Source of the DNA: JAVBSN01 sp031556525
Lineage (GTDB): Bacteria; Bacillota; Clostridia; Lachnospirales; Lachnospiraceae
NCBI GenBank assembly: GCA_031556525.1
Contig: JAVBSS010000003.1
Coordinates: 107,474 to 171,473 of the forward strand
Reading direction: 5' to 3'
DNA length: 64,000 nt
Numbering within the stretch: position 1 is the first letter of the stretch; every line of letters starts with the position of its first letter. Both the position numbers and the translations under genes were made by a program. The notes beneath the pieces are model-generated. The model was not told where the DNA came from, searched no databases, and worked only from the letters and a program-made list of their open reading frames with translations. Below, piece by piece: positions 26,899 to 36,263 of the stretch.

Positions 26899-27927
26899 TT
26901 ATTTCATTAAACCTATTTCTCTACTCTTACCTATAGCATAATCATTAATTGCAAATAATGCCTTAGCCACAACTCCTGTTAGAACTATATACAATACAAA
27001 CATTATATAATTTTCTAATCTTCCAAACACTTTACCAGTAAATTTATAAGACAATTCCTGTACTATGACATGGTGACATAGAAATACCGCATAAGAATAC
27101 TTTCCTATCTTCTCACACACATTATAAAATGCTTGTGATTTTATAAAATTGCATATATATATAACTACTACAAACGAGGTAATTCCCATAACAATAGTCA
27201 CATGTATAGTATGAATCATAGATAAATCTACCAGACTACTAATAATCAAAAGTGCTGCACATACTGAAGCCACTGGAAGTTTTATTTTCCAACCATACTT
27301 AACCAAGTACATACCAAATGCGAATTCTGGTATCCTAACCAAAAACAAACATTGTAATGGCATTGGTCCCGAATAAAAAATGCAAGTCACAACATATATT
27401 ATGCTGATTATAAGACCTGTAGCTATTGGTTTCTTATCTATACCTAGTTTAATTAACGGAAACAATATATATAAGATTATAATACAACCTAGAAACCATT
27501 CACCTAACAAGTAAAAGTTATCTCCAAACCAATTTGTATAACCATCCATACCTATTGCTGTAAGCAATATCTTTATTCTAGGAGTCTCCGTATAGAATCC
27601 TCTGTTTTTCATAAAGAAATATAAGAATGCTATTATATATGCTATCCAATACATAGGATATATCCCTAGGAATCTCTTCTTGAAATACTTCTTCAAGTCA
27701 ATGTCCCCTGAATATGTATACATTAAGGATACTCCTGATACTATGAAGAATAACGAAACACCGAAAGAACCCATATATACATTAAATATACTATCTGGCA
27801 ATATTTTATTAACAAATCCGACTCCAGCATATTCTAGTGATCTAGTATAATGACATACCAATACTGCTACCATCGCTATTACACGTATTACATCAACATA
27901 TTTTAATCGCTCTTTCTTATTTTCCAT
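26899..27927 (-). CDS. Membrane O-acyltransferase, acyltransferase-3 family
   Basis: 342 residues, about ten membrane helices. The N-terminus, LKYVDVIRVIAMVAVLVCHY, carries the family's conserved Arg and His (about 15 and 26), followed by GVSLFFIVSGVSLMY. Such proteins acetylate or otherwise acylate sugars of surface glycans using acyl-CoA from the cytoplasm. It overlaps the RgpF-like gene by 11 bases and ends the polysaccharide export unit, so its acceptor is probably the exported rhamnose-type polymer. A second, unrelated copy of this family is encoded at 11180-12262. Confidence 0.83.
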   Translation of the reverse strand: MENKKERLKYVDVIRVIAMVAVLVCHYTRSLEYAGVGFVNKILPDSIFNVYMGSFGVSLFFIVSGVSLMYTYSGDIDLKKYFKKRFLGIYPMYWIAYIIAFLYFFMKNRGFYTETPRIKILLTAIGMDGYTNWFGDNFYLLGEWFLGCIIILYILFPLIKLGIDKKPIATGLIISIIYVVTCIFYSGPMPLQCLFLVRIPEFAFGMYLVKYGWKIKLPVASVCAALLIISSLVDLSMIHTIHVTIVMGITSFVVVIYICNFIKSQAFYNVCEKIGKYSYAVFLCHHVIVQELSYKFTGKVFGRLENYIMFVLYIVLTGVVAKALFAINDYAIGKSREIGLMK

Positions 27928-30199
27928 GTTTTTTTCCTATCTTATTGAAAATACCTTTATGACCATTTATCCTACTTTGCATCTTCATTACATGGTCATT
28001 ATTTATATTTTTATCCATTATTACTTCACATGTGATTTTTCTTACAAGCATTTCCTCTTGATGAATCATTATTTGTGGATCATCTAGCAAGAATATTATC
28101 TCGTCATCTAATAGTATACCGTTATGCGTTGTAGCATTAACATCATATGTATGTACGCTGCCATCCGCATTTTCTACTATCATCTTAAACTGTCTAACTA
28201 TAACTTGACCATATTCACAAGGATCGAATCTAACATCACTTACATTTACCGGCTTATCAAACCCAAAAGTATATACTAATTTCGATTTATCTTCTTCAGG
28301 TAATCCTGTTACTGCTGTGTTTTCACTAAATCCCTCTGTACTATTTCCTATATATAATTTTGCCTCTGCATATTCACTAAATCCTTCACCACGCTTAGCC
28401 GCATTAGCATAATCATAAGACCTAGAAAGATTATATAAAGTTTCATAGTAAGATCCTGCATCTAATCCTTTAAAGAAAATTATGTTATTAATATCTTTTA
28501 GCATGTAATTAAGATTAGTAATCTCGATAGCAGCACCCTTATCACACATTATCCATCCTGGATAATAGCCTTGGCTCTGTGCTGAAAATGGATATATTCT
28601 TTCAATAGCATGAAGTATTGTTCCATCATCAGCTATTGGTTCAGTCGGAAAATCATCATAAGACCACTCTTTTTCAAAAACTGGTTTTATCGCATCCGTT
28701 CTCGCCCAGAAGAACGAACCTAACGGTGCTATCGGCTCTTTCTTATCATTCATAGGAGCGTTTATTCCTAATTCGTTTGCTAACTTAACTGTATTCTCAA
28801 AATTACTTCCCCATTCAAGACCTAAAGTAATATAATAATCTGCATGGTTTGGTGGTGGTGGTGCAAGAAGTCCAGCTCTATCATTCTTCTCAAATGTTTC
28901 TATTATATTCTCAACATATTCTTTTGATTTTAATACATTTTCAAAACATTTATACGCAAATGAGGTTCCTATCGTACCTGGACTTGTCTGTCCCGCTTTC
29001 TTGTCATGTGCGTGACATATGTAATCATATTGATCCAAATACTCTCTGAACTCTACTAAAAATGGCCCTACATCTCTACCTTTATTTCCAACTACTCTAA
29101 CATCTAACTTATTACATTTCATTTTAGAAAAGGTATTTCTAATAACCTCAGCCTTTTCCTCTGTATTTGTGGTAATATATATATCTGCATTATCTGGCAT
29201 AGACATTGCATAGCCAAAACATTCATCTACTAAGTCCACAAAATGTATATGCATTACTAATGCTATTTTCTTATCTTTAACTATATTCGGGTTACTACTA
29301 GCTTCACTTGGTAGTATATAATTAAACTGAAGATTTCTCTTTAAATCAGCCTGATTTTCTACTCTTAATAAGTTATCCCATAATAGATTCATATTATAGT
29401 CTGTATGTTTATCTAAATATTCATATAACTCAACTGCCTCTTGTCCACAAGATTCATTTAATACAACAGTATAATCTTGCATAAACGATCTTCTCTTAAA
29501 AATAGGACATCGCTTATCAGCAACCATCTTCTTAGCCATTCCTACTGCTGGTTGATGTGATAATCCTATATAATCAGATGCATCTGTGTATACTTCCCAA
29601 TTGTATCCTGCTTTTTCAAAATATTTAGTAAACTTAGCTTCATGTCTGCTTACAGAATCCAAATATCCTGTAATCATAGGCATGTTATCCCAATACTCGT
29701 GAAATACTTCTGTATTAATAAGCGATTTTCTTACTGCAATATAATGCGACTGTATATGGTCAGGAATATATCCTTCTTCCATAGTTCCAAATGGATCATA
29801 ATCTGTCTTATAAAACTGAGTTATACCCCAGAAATCTATATCTTTATCATTCATAGTATTGAACATGTCCACAAACGGATACACTGGTCCCATAACTGTA
29901 AAATTCATTAATACTATCTCATCATACTCATCTAGCCTATTCCAACCTATCTGCTCCATTGCTTCTTTGTATGCCCATACATCAAAGCCTTGATTAGAAC
30001 GAACTAAAATGTTATCTGTATATTTAGAAAATGTTTCTCTTCCTGCATCACTTAATTTTCCATTACATACAACAAATATATCTGATACATTTTTCTTTAA
30101 ATCTTCTAACATATAAGAAATATAATCATCTACTATTCCATCTTTATCATAAAAGAAATATATTAATAACCTATCTATGTCGCTTTTATTCAGTCTCAT
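27917..30199 (-). CDS. RgpF-like rhamnan synthesis protein
   Basis: About 760 residues from ATG 30199 (GAGGGG ribosome site; an in-frame start at 30226 lies deep in the previous gene). The first about 290 and the next about 280 residues look like the rhamnan synthesis protein F family: LLIYFFYDKDGIVDDYISYML, cut for length, SNQGFDVWAYKEAMEQIGW and, in the second half, VVGNKGRDVGPFLVEFREYL and YICHAHDKKAG. RgpF is needed for rhamnose polymer assembly in streptococci. Residues about 620-735 form an added beta-rich domain (VRFDPCEYGQ, LLDDPQIMI) that resembles one in the kinase-like gene just upstream. Overlaps both neighbours. Confidence 0.85.
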   Translation of the reverse strand: MRLNKSDIDRLLIYFFYDKDGIVDDYISYMLEDLKKNVSDIFVVCNGKLSDAGRETFSKYTDNILVRSNQGFDVWAYKEAMEQIGWNRLDEYDEIVLMNFTVMGPVYPFVDMFNTMNDKDIDFWGITQFYKTDYDPFGTMEEGYIPDHIQSHYIAVRKSLINTEVFHEYWDNMPMITGYLDSVSRHEAKFTKYFEKAGYNWEVYTDASDYIGLSHQPAVGMAKKMVADKRCPIFKRRSFMQDYTVVLNESCGQEAVELYEYLDKHTDYNMNLLWDNLLRVENQADLKRNLQFNYILPSEASSNPNIVKDKKIALVMHIHFVDLVDECFGYAMSMPDNADIYITTNTEEKAEVIRNTFSKMKCNKLDVRVVGNKGRDVGPFLVEFREYLDQYDYICHAHDKKAGQTSPGTIGTSFAYKCFENVLKSKEYVENIIETFEKNDRAGLLAPPPPNHADYYITLGLEWGSNFENTVKLANELGINAPMNDKKEPIAPLGSFFWARTDAIKPVFEKEWSYDDFPTEPIADDGTILHAIERIYPFSAQSQGYYPGWIMCDKGAAIEITNLNYMLKDINNIIFFKGLDAGSYYETLYNLSRSYDYANAAKRGEGFSEYAEAKLYIGNSTEGFSENTAVTGLPEEDKSKLVYTFGFDKPVNVSDVRFDPCEYGQVIVRQFKMIVENADGSVHTYDVNATTHNGILLDDEIIFLLDDPQIMIHQEEMLVRKITCEVIMDKNINNDHVMKMQSRINGHKGIFNKIGKKHGK

Positions 30200-31604
30200 C
30201 TTGTGTCCCCCTCTTAACGATGCCACTCACTTTTCTTATTGGCTTTGTAACCTTCCAACTTGAAGAGTTAATTATCTCATTATACATTGTTTCATATCTA
30301 TCACTCTTTGCTTGTAGCTCTCTATTTTGCCCCTCTAATGAATCTAGATTCACCTTATAACTTTCAAGTTCAAGTTCTGTATTGGTTCTGTATGCTTCCA
30401 TCTCGGTTCTTGATTGATTACATCGAATAAACCCTGTCTTGAGCAGATTAATCATTTCATCATTAGGATATTCTATATTATATTCTACGTGTATCTTTGT
30501 TAACCCTTCCCTAAAATCACCTATCCATATTTGAGGATCATGAGTATCAAAACATACTAATCTATTATCTGGAGATTCTCCATTTGTGGCATAATTAATG
30601 TCATAATTCTCTTTGGCTATACCTACTAGTTTGTTAATGTTTATTATGCATTTTCTCTCTGCTGGATCTATCCTTACAGTCTTTATGTTTTCCTCTACAT
30701 ATATATCAAACTTTATATTTCCCTCAGAATCTGGTTCTAATTTCATATATTCAGACACGCCTTCAAAGCCTTCTCCATAGTCCTTTAGGACTTGCATTTT
30801 CCTTAGATTATTTTCACCTGCAACATGCTCTGCCATGCCTATAGGGAAGTATATATTCTTACCTATATTCTCATATAACTTCCATAATGGTTTATTCTCA
30901 CTGAACACATGAATTTGGAATCTTCTTTCCATATTCATATATACATCACATTTGTTCTTATCTAATCCGAACAATGCATATATATCTATATCACCTGTTA
31001 ATATACCATGCCTATCTGGTGTATCATAGTAGTGAGCAGTTCTATATAATATATATCCTACTGGTACGTTGATAGGAAACGTCCATTCATAATCCAACAT
31101 TACCCAATTATTATCACAAATAATAATATTAGAAAAAATCATATCAATATTAGAAAATTCCATAGAATATTCATCTATACCAGTATCTGCATCTTGGCCA
31201 AAAATATTGATATATTCCTCACTCTTAACAAATGGTATAGTTGCTATTTTACGTACTTCTTCATTGTATTTAATTAATGTATCTTTAAACTTGTCATATT
31301 CTTTATTATATAAATATTCATCTAAAATGTTTTCTAAAGATTTTCCATTTATATATTCTAATTCAACACTATCGCCTTCTAAATTACATTTATTAGGCAC
31401 AAAAACAGAACCCTCACATTGAGCTTCTAGCTTCTCAAATATGGTATGCATATTTATAACATGACATTTACTATTATCTGTTGTACCTGTCTTATAGATA
31501 TATCTATTACCATCTTCATCAACCATTATATCTGTTCGGATTTTGTAATTAATGCTTCTATCGTTAGAATATTTAGAAAATATAATCTTTTTCATATTTT
31601 TCAC
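30186..31604 (-). CDS. Kinase-fold protein with beta domain and C-terminal coiled coil, WbdD-kinase-like
   Basis: 472 residues, GTG start with GAGGG site. Residues 1-280 look like a small-molecule kinase fold: Lys in RYIYKTG (38), a catalytic-loop pattern D-x4-N in IDMIFSNI (D154, N159) and the metal-binding LDYEW (D171, E173). Residues about 290-390 form a beta domain with VRIDPAERK and FDTHDPQIWI, similar to one in the RgpF-like protein. Residues about 400-445 are a coiled coil (ELELESYKVNLDSLEGQNRE), ending in NSSSWKVTKPIRK, a tail type common in polysaccharide enzymes. It begins 11 bases after the methyltransferase. Together they copy the domain order of WbdD, which caps and measures glycan chains. 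Function is inferred. Confidence 0.6.
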   Translation of the reverse strand: MKNMKKIIFSKYSNDRSINYKIRTDIMVDEDGNRYIYKTGTTDNSKCHVINMHTIFEKLEAQCEGSVFVPNKCNLEGDSVELEYINGKSLENILDEYLYNKEYDKFKDTLIKYNEEVRKIATIPFVKSEEYINIFGQDADTGIDEYSMEFSNIDMIFSNIIICDNNWVMLDYEWTFPINVPVGYILYRTAHYYDTPDRHGILTGDIDIYALFGLDKNKCDVYMNMERRFQIHVFSENKPLWKLYENIGKNIYFPIGMAEHVAGENNLRKMQVLKDYGEGFEGVSEYMKLEPDSEGNIKFDIYVEENIKTVRIDPAERKCIININKLVGIAKENYDINYATNGESPDNRLVCFDTHDPQIWIGDFREGLTKIHVEYNIEYPNDEMINLLKTGFIRCNQSRTEMEAYRTNTELELESYKVNLDSLEGQNRELQAKSDRYETMYNEIINSSSWKVTKPIRKVSGIVKRGTQDETE

Positions 31605-31615
31605 TCTTATCCCTC

Positions 31616-32542
31616 TTATTTCATTAACACTAGATATGAATTTGAAAATATATCAAACATCTCATCTTCAATCAAATTATCAAATACTTGCGATTCATCA
31701 AAGACCATTAATCTCTCGTTATCAAAATTTCTAATATTATTAACTAGGTCTCCCACTTTCGGCAAATAATCATCTGAATATATAGCAAGTGGCAGCTTAT
31801 AATCTGGGTATGGATAATAGAATACACTTTCCTCAAATCCACTCTTCTTAGCCAATTTCGATAATCCATTCTTTGAAAATGTCTTTACACTATCAATTCC
31901 AGTATATCCTTGAATACCTGAGTAATAGGTTCCCAAATGATCTTCTTTACAGCCAGCCCAATACTTCAAGCCGTATTTATTTTCTATAGCTACTACTATT
32001 TTTCCATCTTCCTTGAGATGCTTTTTAATAATCTTTAAGAACTCTACGTAAGGCTCTGCCGCATTAATATAACTTGCTGCATATTCTAATACTCCAATTA
32101 GCATAATATAATCGTACTTTTGAGTAAGGCTAGCTTCTACATCTTGAAAATTACCAACATTTATATTTATATTATCAAATTGTTGATTCCTAGTCGCATT
32201 AACCAAACTTCTCTTCCTTGATAACTCAATACATTCTACACTACCCGCTTTTCTTGCTAGTGTTCCTGTAATAGCACCACAGCCTGCTCCAATCTCTAAT
32301 ACACTATCTTCTTTACCTATCGGTAACCATTCGATTATATTACCTCTAATATCCGATAGATGATATAATATTGGCCAACTTTTTCTCTCATCAATGATTT
32401 TATTATATTCACTCTGTGGATGATTAGTAACAATATCTAATAGTTCATCTTCAGATCCATCTTGGTATAAATCATTTCCACTATAATAATCATAATGCAA
32501 AGCAACTTTCCCGATATATTCAATATTATTTTCCAAATCCAC
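31616..32542 (-). CDS. SAM-dependent methyltransferase, possible chain-capping enzyme
   Basis: 308 residues. Class I Rossmann methyltransferase with motif I VLEIGAGCGAITG (81-93), acidic post-motif IECIELS-like CIELSRKRS and motif IV YDYIMLIGVLEYA. The annotated start is GTG at 32542, but it is only one base from GGAGGA; a TTG at 32536 is better spaced, so the first two residues are doubtful. It lies between wzt and the kinase/coiled-coil gene with gaps of 15 and 11 bases. By analogy to WbdD, it could methylate the phosphate or sugar at the non-reducing end of the polymer, which the extended Wzt would then recognise. Alternatively it methylates an internal sugar. Confidence 0.7.
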   Translation of the reverse strand: MDLENNIEYIGKVALHYDYYSGNDLYQDGSEDELLDIVTNHPQSEYNKIIDERKSWPILYHLSDIRGNIIEWLPIGKEDSVLEIGAGCGAITGTLARKAGSVECIELSRKRSLVNATRNQQFDNININVGNFQDVEASLTQKYDYIMLIGVLEYAASYINAAEPYVEFLKIIKKHLKEDGKIVVAIENKYGLKYWAGCKEDHLGTYYSGIQGYTGIDSVKTFSKNGLSKLAKKSGFEESVFYYPYPDYKLPLAIYSDDYLPKVGDLVNNIRNFDNERLMVFDESQVFDNLIEDEMFDIFSNSYLVLMK

Positions 32543-32557
32543 TTCCTCCGTAATAAC

Positions 32558-33841
32558 TTAGCTTATAACTTTGACTTCAGAGTTCATATCATAAAATCCT
32601 ACTGTACTCTTATCTGCAATAACATTTATATTACATACATCATATAATCTATGATATACAACAAAATCATTATCAAAATATCCTACACATCCATATGACA
32701 ATAAATAATTTTTTCCTTGAAGATTCATGTCTTGTTTGAATTCAACTATCTTGACTTCATCTTTCTTAACTGTTCCAAAATTTATCTGTTCATACATTGT
32801 ATTAGTTCCAGTAACATCTGTTCCTTGTAAATCCTTAATTGTAAATGCAAATATTGGTTCATTTATATCTTCATTAAATTTTACTTTCATTCTTATTCTG
32901 AATTCAGTGTTTTTTTGTATATTATTTGTGATTCTATTATTATTATCAATAATTGCAAAATCAATAATCTCTGCTCTCTTATCTCCATAATCTAATACAT
33001 TAGGATTCATCATTAATGTATTCTTCCATAGATTATCACTATCCATATCCACATCTTCTGTATCATCTATCACAGCTGACTCCTCATCAAGTTCTCTGTT
33101 TTCAGCTTGACTAACTAATACTTGTTTATATAAATCAATAATTTCCTTAGGCTCACCTTCAGCCATCTTATTTCCCTTATTTAGTAGTACTACTGTATCG
33201 CAATATTTTGCTATACTACTAAGGTCATGGCTTACAAATAGTATGGTTTTTCCTGCCTTTTTAAATTCATCAAATTTGTGATAACATTTCGCTTGAAAGA
33301 AAACATCTCCAACAGATAATGCTTCATCTACAATCAATATCTCAGGATCAATATTTATTGCAACAGCAAAAGCAAGTCGTACAAACATACCACTTGAATA
33401 AGTTTTTACAGGCTGATATACAAATTCCCCAATGTCTGCAAATTCTAGAATTGCTTCGATCTTGTTATCAATCTCTTCTCTAGAATATCCCATCATTGTT
33501 CCATTTAAGTATACATTTTCAATTCCTGTATATTCCATATTAAAACCTGCACCTAACTCTAATAGTGCAGATATTCTACCATCTACTATTACATCTCCTG
33601 ATGTAGGATTAAGAACACCTGTTATTATCTTAAGTATTGTAGATTTACCAGAACCATTAGTTCCTATAATTCCTACAGTTTGTCCTCGTTTTACTTCGAA
33701 ATTTATATCACTTAATGCATAGTGCTCTTTATATTTTTTTGTTTTTGTTAATCCTAACGCTTCCTTAAATCTATCAGAAGGCTTATCATACAATTTATAT
33801 AGCTTGCTTACATTTTTTACTTCTATAGCTATATCATTCAT
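32558..33841 (-). CDS. wzt: Polysaccharide ABC exporter ATPase with C-terminal carbohydrate-binding domain
   Basis: 427 residues. The nucleotide-binding domain fills 1-245: Walker A GTNGSGKST (60-68), signature TYSSGMFVRLAFA (about 148-160), Walker B EILIVDEALSVGD (167-179) and switch His in FVSHDLSSI. After an acidic linker (about 248-270), residues 270-427 form a beta-sandwich of the Wzt C-terminal type (FRIRMKVKFNEDINEPIFAF and DLQGTDVTGTNT). In E. coli O9a this domain binds the capped end of the chain before export. Short rhamnan-type ATPases lack it, so its presence here fits the neighbouring methyltransferase and kinase genes. Confidence 0.9.
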   Translation of the reverse strand: MNDIAIEVKNVSKLYKLYDKPSDRFKEALGLTKTKKYKEHYALSDINFEVKRGQTVGIIGTNGSGKSTILKIITGVLNPTSGDVIVDGRISALLELGAGFNMEYTGIENVYLNGTMMGYSREEIDNKIEAILEFADIGEFVYQPVKTYSSGMFVRLAFAVAINIDPEILIVDEALSVGDVFFQAKCYHKFDEFKKAGKTILFVSHDLSSIAKYCDTVVLLNKGNKMAEGEPKEIIDLYKQVLVSQAENRELDEESAVIDDTEDVDMDSDNLWKNTLMMNPNVLDYGDKRAEIIDFAIIDNNNRITNNIQKNTEFRIRMKVKFNEDINEPIFAFTIKDLQGTDVTGTNTMYEQINFGTVKKDEVKIVEFKQDMNLQGKNYLLSYGCVGYFDNDFVVYHRLYDVCNINVIADKSTVGFYDMNSEVKVIS

Positions 33842-33852
33842 AACATTATCTC

Positions 33853-34686
33853 CTAAATATTCTTAGACATTATCTTGCTAATCTTAGTTACATCTCCCCA
33901 AACTTCTGGTGAATCATATGGTCTATCTGGGAAAACTCCATATTGAAGTTTTATGTCAAAGTTATTTTCTTTAATAAATTCTTCTACTTTATCTGCTAAT
34001 GAAACTGGCTTTCCAGAACAACAATTAATTACACCTTGTACTTCTTCTTGTGTTGCAGTTATTGCTATCTGTAATGCTAATTCCTCTACAGTAATAAAGT
34101 CATACTTATTACGTCCTGTTGTGAAAGGGAATTCCTTCTTTCCTTCTTCAACCGCCATAACAAGTTTAGAGAATATTGAATTATTTTTCAAATCATCTCC
34201 AAGTATATAGTATCCTCTAATCCATTGACAACATACGTCTTTCTCTTCTGCTAACATCATAACGGCTTGTCTTAATCCGTTCTTTGCTACAGCATATAGA
34301 GAACGTGGATTACAAGGTGTATTTTCATCTATTGCTCCTTCGTAATATCCTACTTCATGCATACTTCCCATTACTACAATATGCTTTAATCCACCATCTA
34401 TCATATTTCTTATAAATTCATAATGTTTAGGGAAGTCATTGATATGATTCAATGAATTATGAACGAATCCATCTCTCCAAGCCATATGAATACATACATC
34501 AGGCTTATCGTATTGCTCATATACATCTATATCCCCACTAAACAAATTAACATCTGTCTTTATTGCTCTCTCATCGACACTATCATAACGAACATCTGCT
34601 GCATATACTTGATGACCTTGGTCTAATAGACTAGACACTACGTATCTTCCTATATATCCATTGGCACCTGTCACTAATATTTTCAT
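33853..34686 (-). CDS. NAD(P)-dependent SDR epimerase/dehydratase, RmlD-like position
   Basis: About 277 residues from ATG 34686, which has GGAGG six bases upstream; an earlier in-frame start at 34722 overlaps wzm and has no site. Extended SDR: nucleotide-binding TGANGYIGRYVV (about 5-16) and the catalytic Tyr-x3-Lys in RSLYAVAKNGLR (about 130-140). It sits between wzm and wzt, in an operon with rmlB, rmlA and rmlC but no clear rmlD. It may reduce dTDP-4-keto-rhamnose to rhamnose or to 6-deoxytalose, or modify another nucleotide sugar. Sequence alone does not decide. Confidence 0.75.
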   Translation of the reverse strand: MKILVTGANGYIGRYVVSSLLDQGHQVYAADVRYDSVDERAIKTDVNLFSGDIDVYEQYDKPDVCIHMAWRDGFVHNSLNHINDFPKHYEFIRNMIDGGLKHIVVMGSMHEVGYYEGAIDENTPCNPRSLYAVAKNGLRQAVMMLAEEKDVCCQWIRGYYILGDDLKNNSIFSKLVMAVEEGKKEFPFTTGRNKYDFITVEELALQIAITATQEEVQGVINCCSGKPVSLADKVEEFIKENNFDIKLQYGVFPDRPYDSPEVWGDVTKISKIMSKNI

Positions 34687-34705
34687 ATGTTTCCTCCCAT
34701 ATATT

Positions 34706-35659
34706 CTATAATACATCCGCAAAATGTACTTGTAATTTTTTAAATATATTTCTTCCTACAACAAACAATATCACTATTGTTGCCCAGAAGCACACAGTCC
34801 ATAACGGTTTTTCCCAAAACCATCTTTTACTAAGTAACGAATCTCTAAATCCACTAACAATATAATACATTGGGTTAACTTTCAATACTGCATCTAATGT
34901 AGTAGATACTGTTCCTGCATCCCACAATATAGGTGTTAACCATATTCCTATCTGTAATATAATACCTATAATTTGATTTAAGTCCTTAAAAAATACTACT
35001 AATGCGCTTGTTGTATAACTTAATGCTAGTACAAATACAAACGTACAAATAATATAATATATAACTTGAATTGTATACAAATCTGGATAGTACTTGTAGA
35101 ACATATGAAATACTATTATAAATGCAACGAAGAATAAGTGGACAAATATAGCCGATATTACTTTTACAATAGGCAATATATCTATCTTAAATACTACCTT
35201 CTTAACTAAATAACTATATTCTGTTAACGCATTTGTTCCTGATCCCAACGCTTCTGAAAAGAAGAACCAAGGTACTAAACCACACATTAACCATAGTACA
35301 AATGGATATCCACTATCTCTACCTGCTCTTAATCCCTTTTCAAATACAAACCAATATACCAATATCGTAATTACTGGTTGTATAAACGCCCATATAATTC
35401 CTAGATACGAACCCGCATATTTTGTTTTAAAGTCACTCTTAGCAAGGCTCATTATTAACTTATTATCGTATAAAACATTCCTTATCATAGCTATGACTGT
35501 GTCTATATTAAATACAACAACTAATACCGTAACATCAATCGCTACCATCATTACTGCTTTAGAAATCTCAGCTATCTCAAAATAATTCCATACAAATATA
35601 TTGCTGATTACTGCAAGTACAAGCATTATACCTGCAAGCATCTTTTTCTTTTTATTCAT
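34706..35659 (-). CDS. wzm: Polysaccharide ABC exporter permease
   Basis: 317 residues. An ABC-2 type permease domain covers about 60-317 with six membrane helices; SDFKTKYAGSYLGIIWAFIQP (about 78-98) and GLVPWFFFSEALG are standard Wzm/TagG phrases, and the region ILDIGIWLTP-like GIWLTPILWDAG is present. Ahead of the domain are two extra hydrophobic segments (about 8-28 and 36-58), absent from typical permeases of about 260 residues. It pairs with the Wzt encoded two genes on. The SDR gene is inserted between the two exporter subunits. Confidence 0.9.
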   Translation of the reverse strand: MNKKKKMLAGIMLVLAVISNIFVWNYFEIAEISKAVMMVAIDVTVLVVVFNIDTVIAMIRNVLYDNKLIMSLAKSDFKTKYAGSYLGIIWAFIQPVITILVYWFVFEKGLRAGRDSGYPFVLWLMCGLVPWFFFSEALGSGTNALTEYSYLVKKVVFKIDILPIVKVISAIFVHLFFVAFIIVFHMFYKYYPDLYTIQVIYYIICTFVFVLALSYTTSALVVFFKDLNQIIGIILQIGIWLTPILWDAGTVSTTLDAVLKVNPMYYIVSGFRDSLLSKRWFWEKPLWTVCFWATIVILFVVGRNIFKKLQVHFADVL

Positions 35660-35679
35660 AACAACTACAATCTCCTGAC

Positions 35680-36252
35680 TTAATTAAGACCACTAATACC
35701 TGTCCAATTTTGATCTTTTTCAGAAATAGTTAAATCTTCTACTGTCATTCCTTCTGGTAATGGCCATTCAACACCTATTTCAGAATCACTCCATAGTAAA
35801 CCGCCCTCATCATTTGCATGATAGAAATCAGTACATTTATAAGTGAATTCCGCACTATCAGATAAAACTATAAATCCATGAGCAAAATTCTTAGGTATAA
35901 AAAATTGCTTCTTATTCTCTGCTGATAACACAACACCATACCATTTACCATATGTCTCAGAACCTTCTCTTAAATCAACAGCTACATCAAATACTTCTCC
36001 GCTTACTACTCTAACTAATTTATCTTGTGGATAATTAATTTGAAAGTGTAAGCCACGAAGAACGCCTTTCTTTGAACTTGATTGGTTATCTTGAACAAAT
36101 TCTGCATCTATTCCTGCCGCTTTAAAATCATTATAATTATAACTTTCCATAAAATATCCTCTATCATCGCCAAATACCGATGGAGTTATAACTCTAAGTC
36201 CTTCTATATCACATGTCTCTACTGTAATCTTTCCAAATTTCTCTACTGACAT
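35680..36252 (-). CDS. rmlC: dTDP-4-dehydrorhamnose 3,5-epimerase
   Basis: 190 residues, usual length. Cupin fold with the family phrases FGDDRGYFMESYN, FVQDNQSSSKKGVLRGLHFQ (His base in RGLHFQ, about 70) and KNFAHGFIVLSDSAEF. The enzyme converts dTDP-4-keto-6-deoxyglucose to dTDP-4-keto-rhamnose by epimerising C3 and C5. It lies 11 bases from rmlA and 20 from wzm. Its presence shows that the RmlB product is split between a rhamnose/6-deoxytalose branch and the WecE aminosugar branch. Confidence 0.95.
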   Translation of the reverse strand: MSVEKFGKITVETCDIEGLRVITPSVFGDDRGYFMESYNYNDFKAAGIDAEFVQDNQSSSKKGVLRGLHFQINYPQDKLVRVVSGEVFDVAVDLREGSETYGKWYGVVLSAENKKQFFIPKNFAHGFIVLSDSAEFTYKCTDFYHANDEGGLLWSDSEIGVEWPLPEGMTVEDLTISEKDQNWTGISGLN

Positions 36253-36263
36253 TTTAATTCCTC

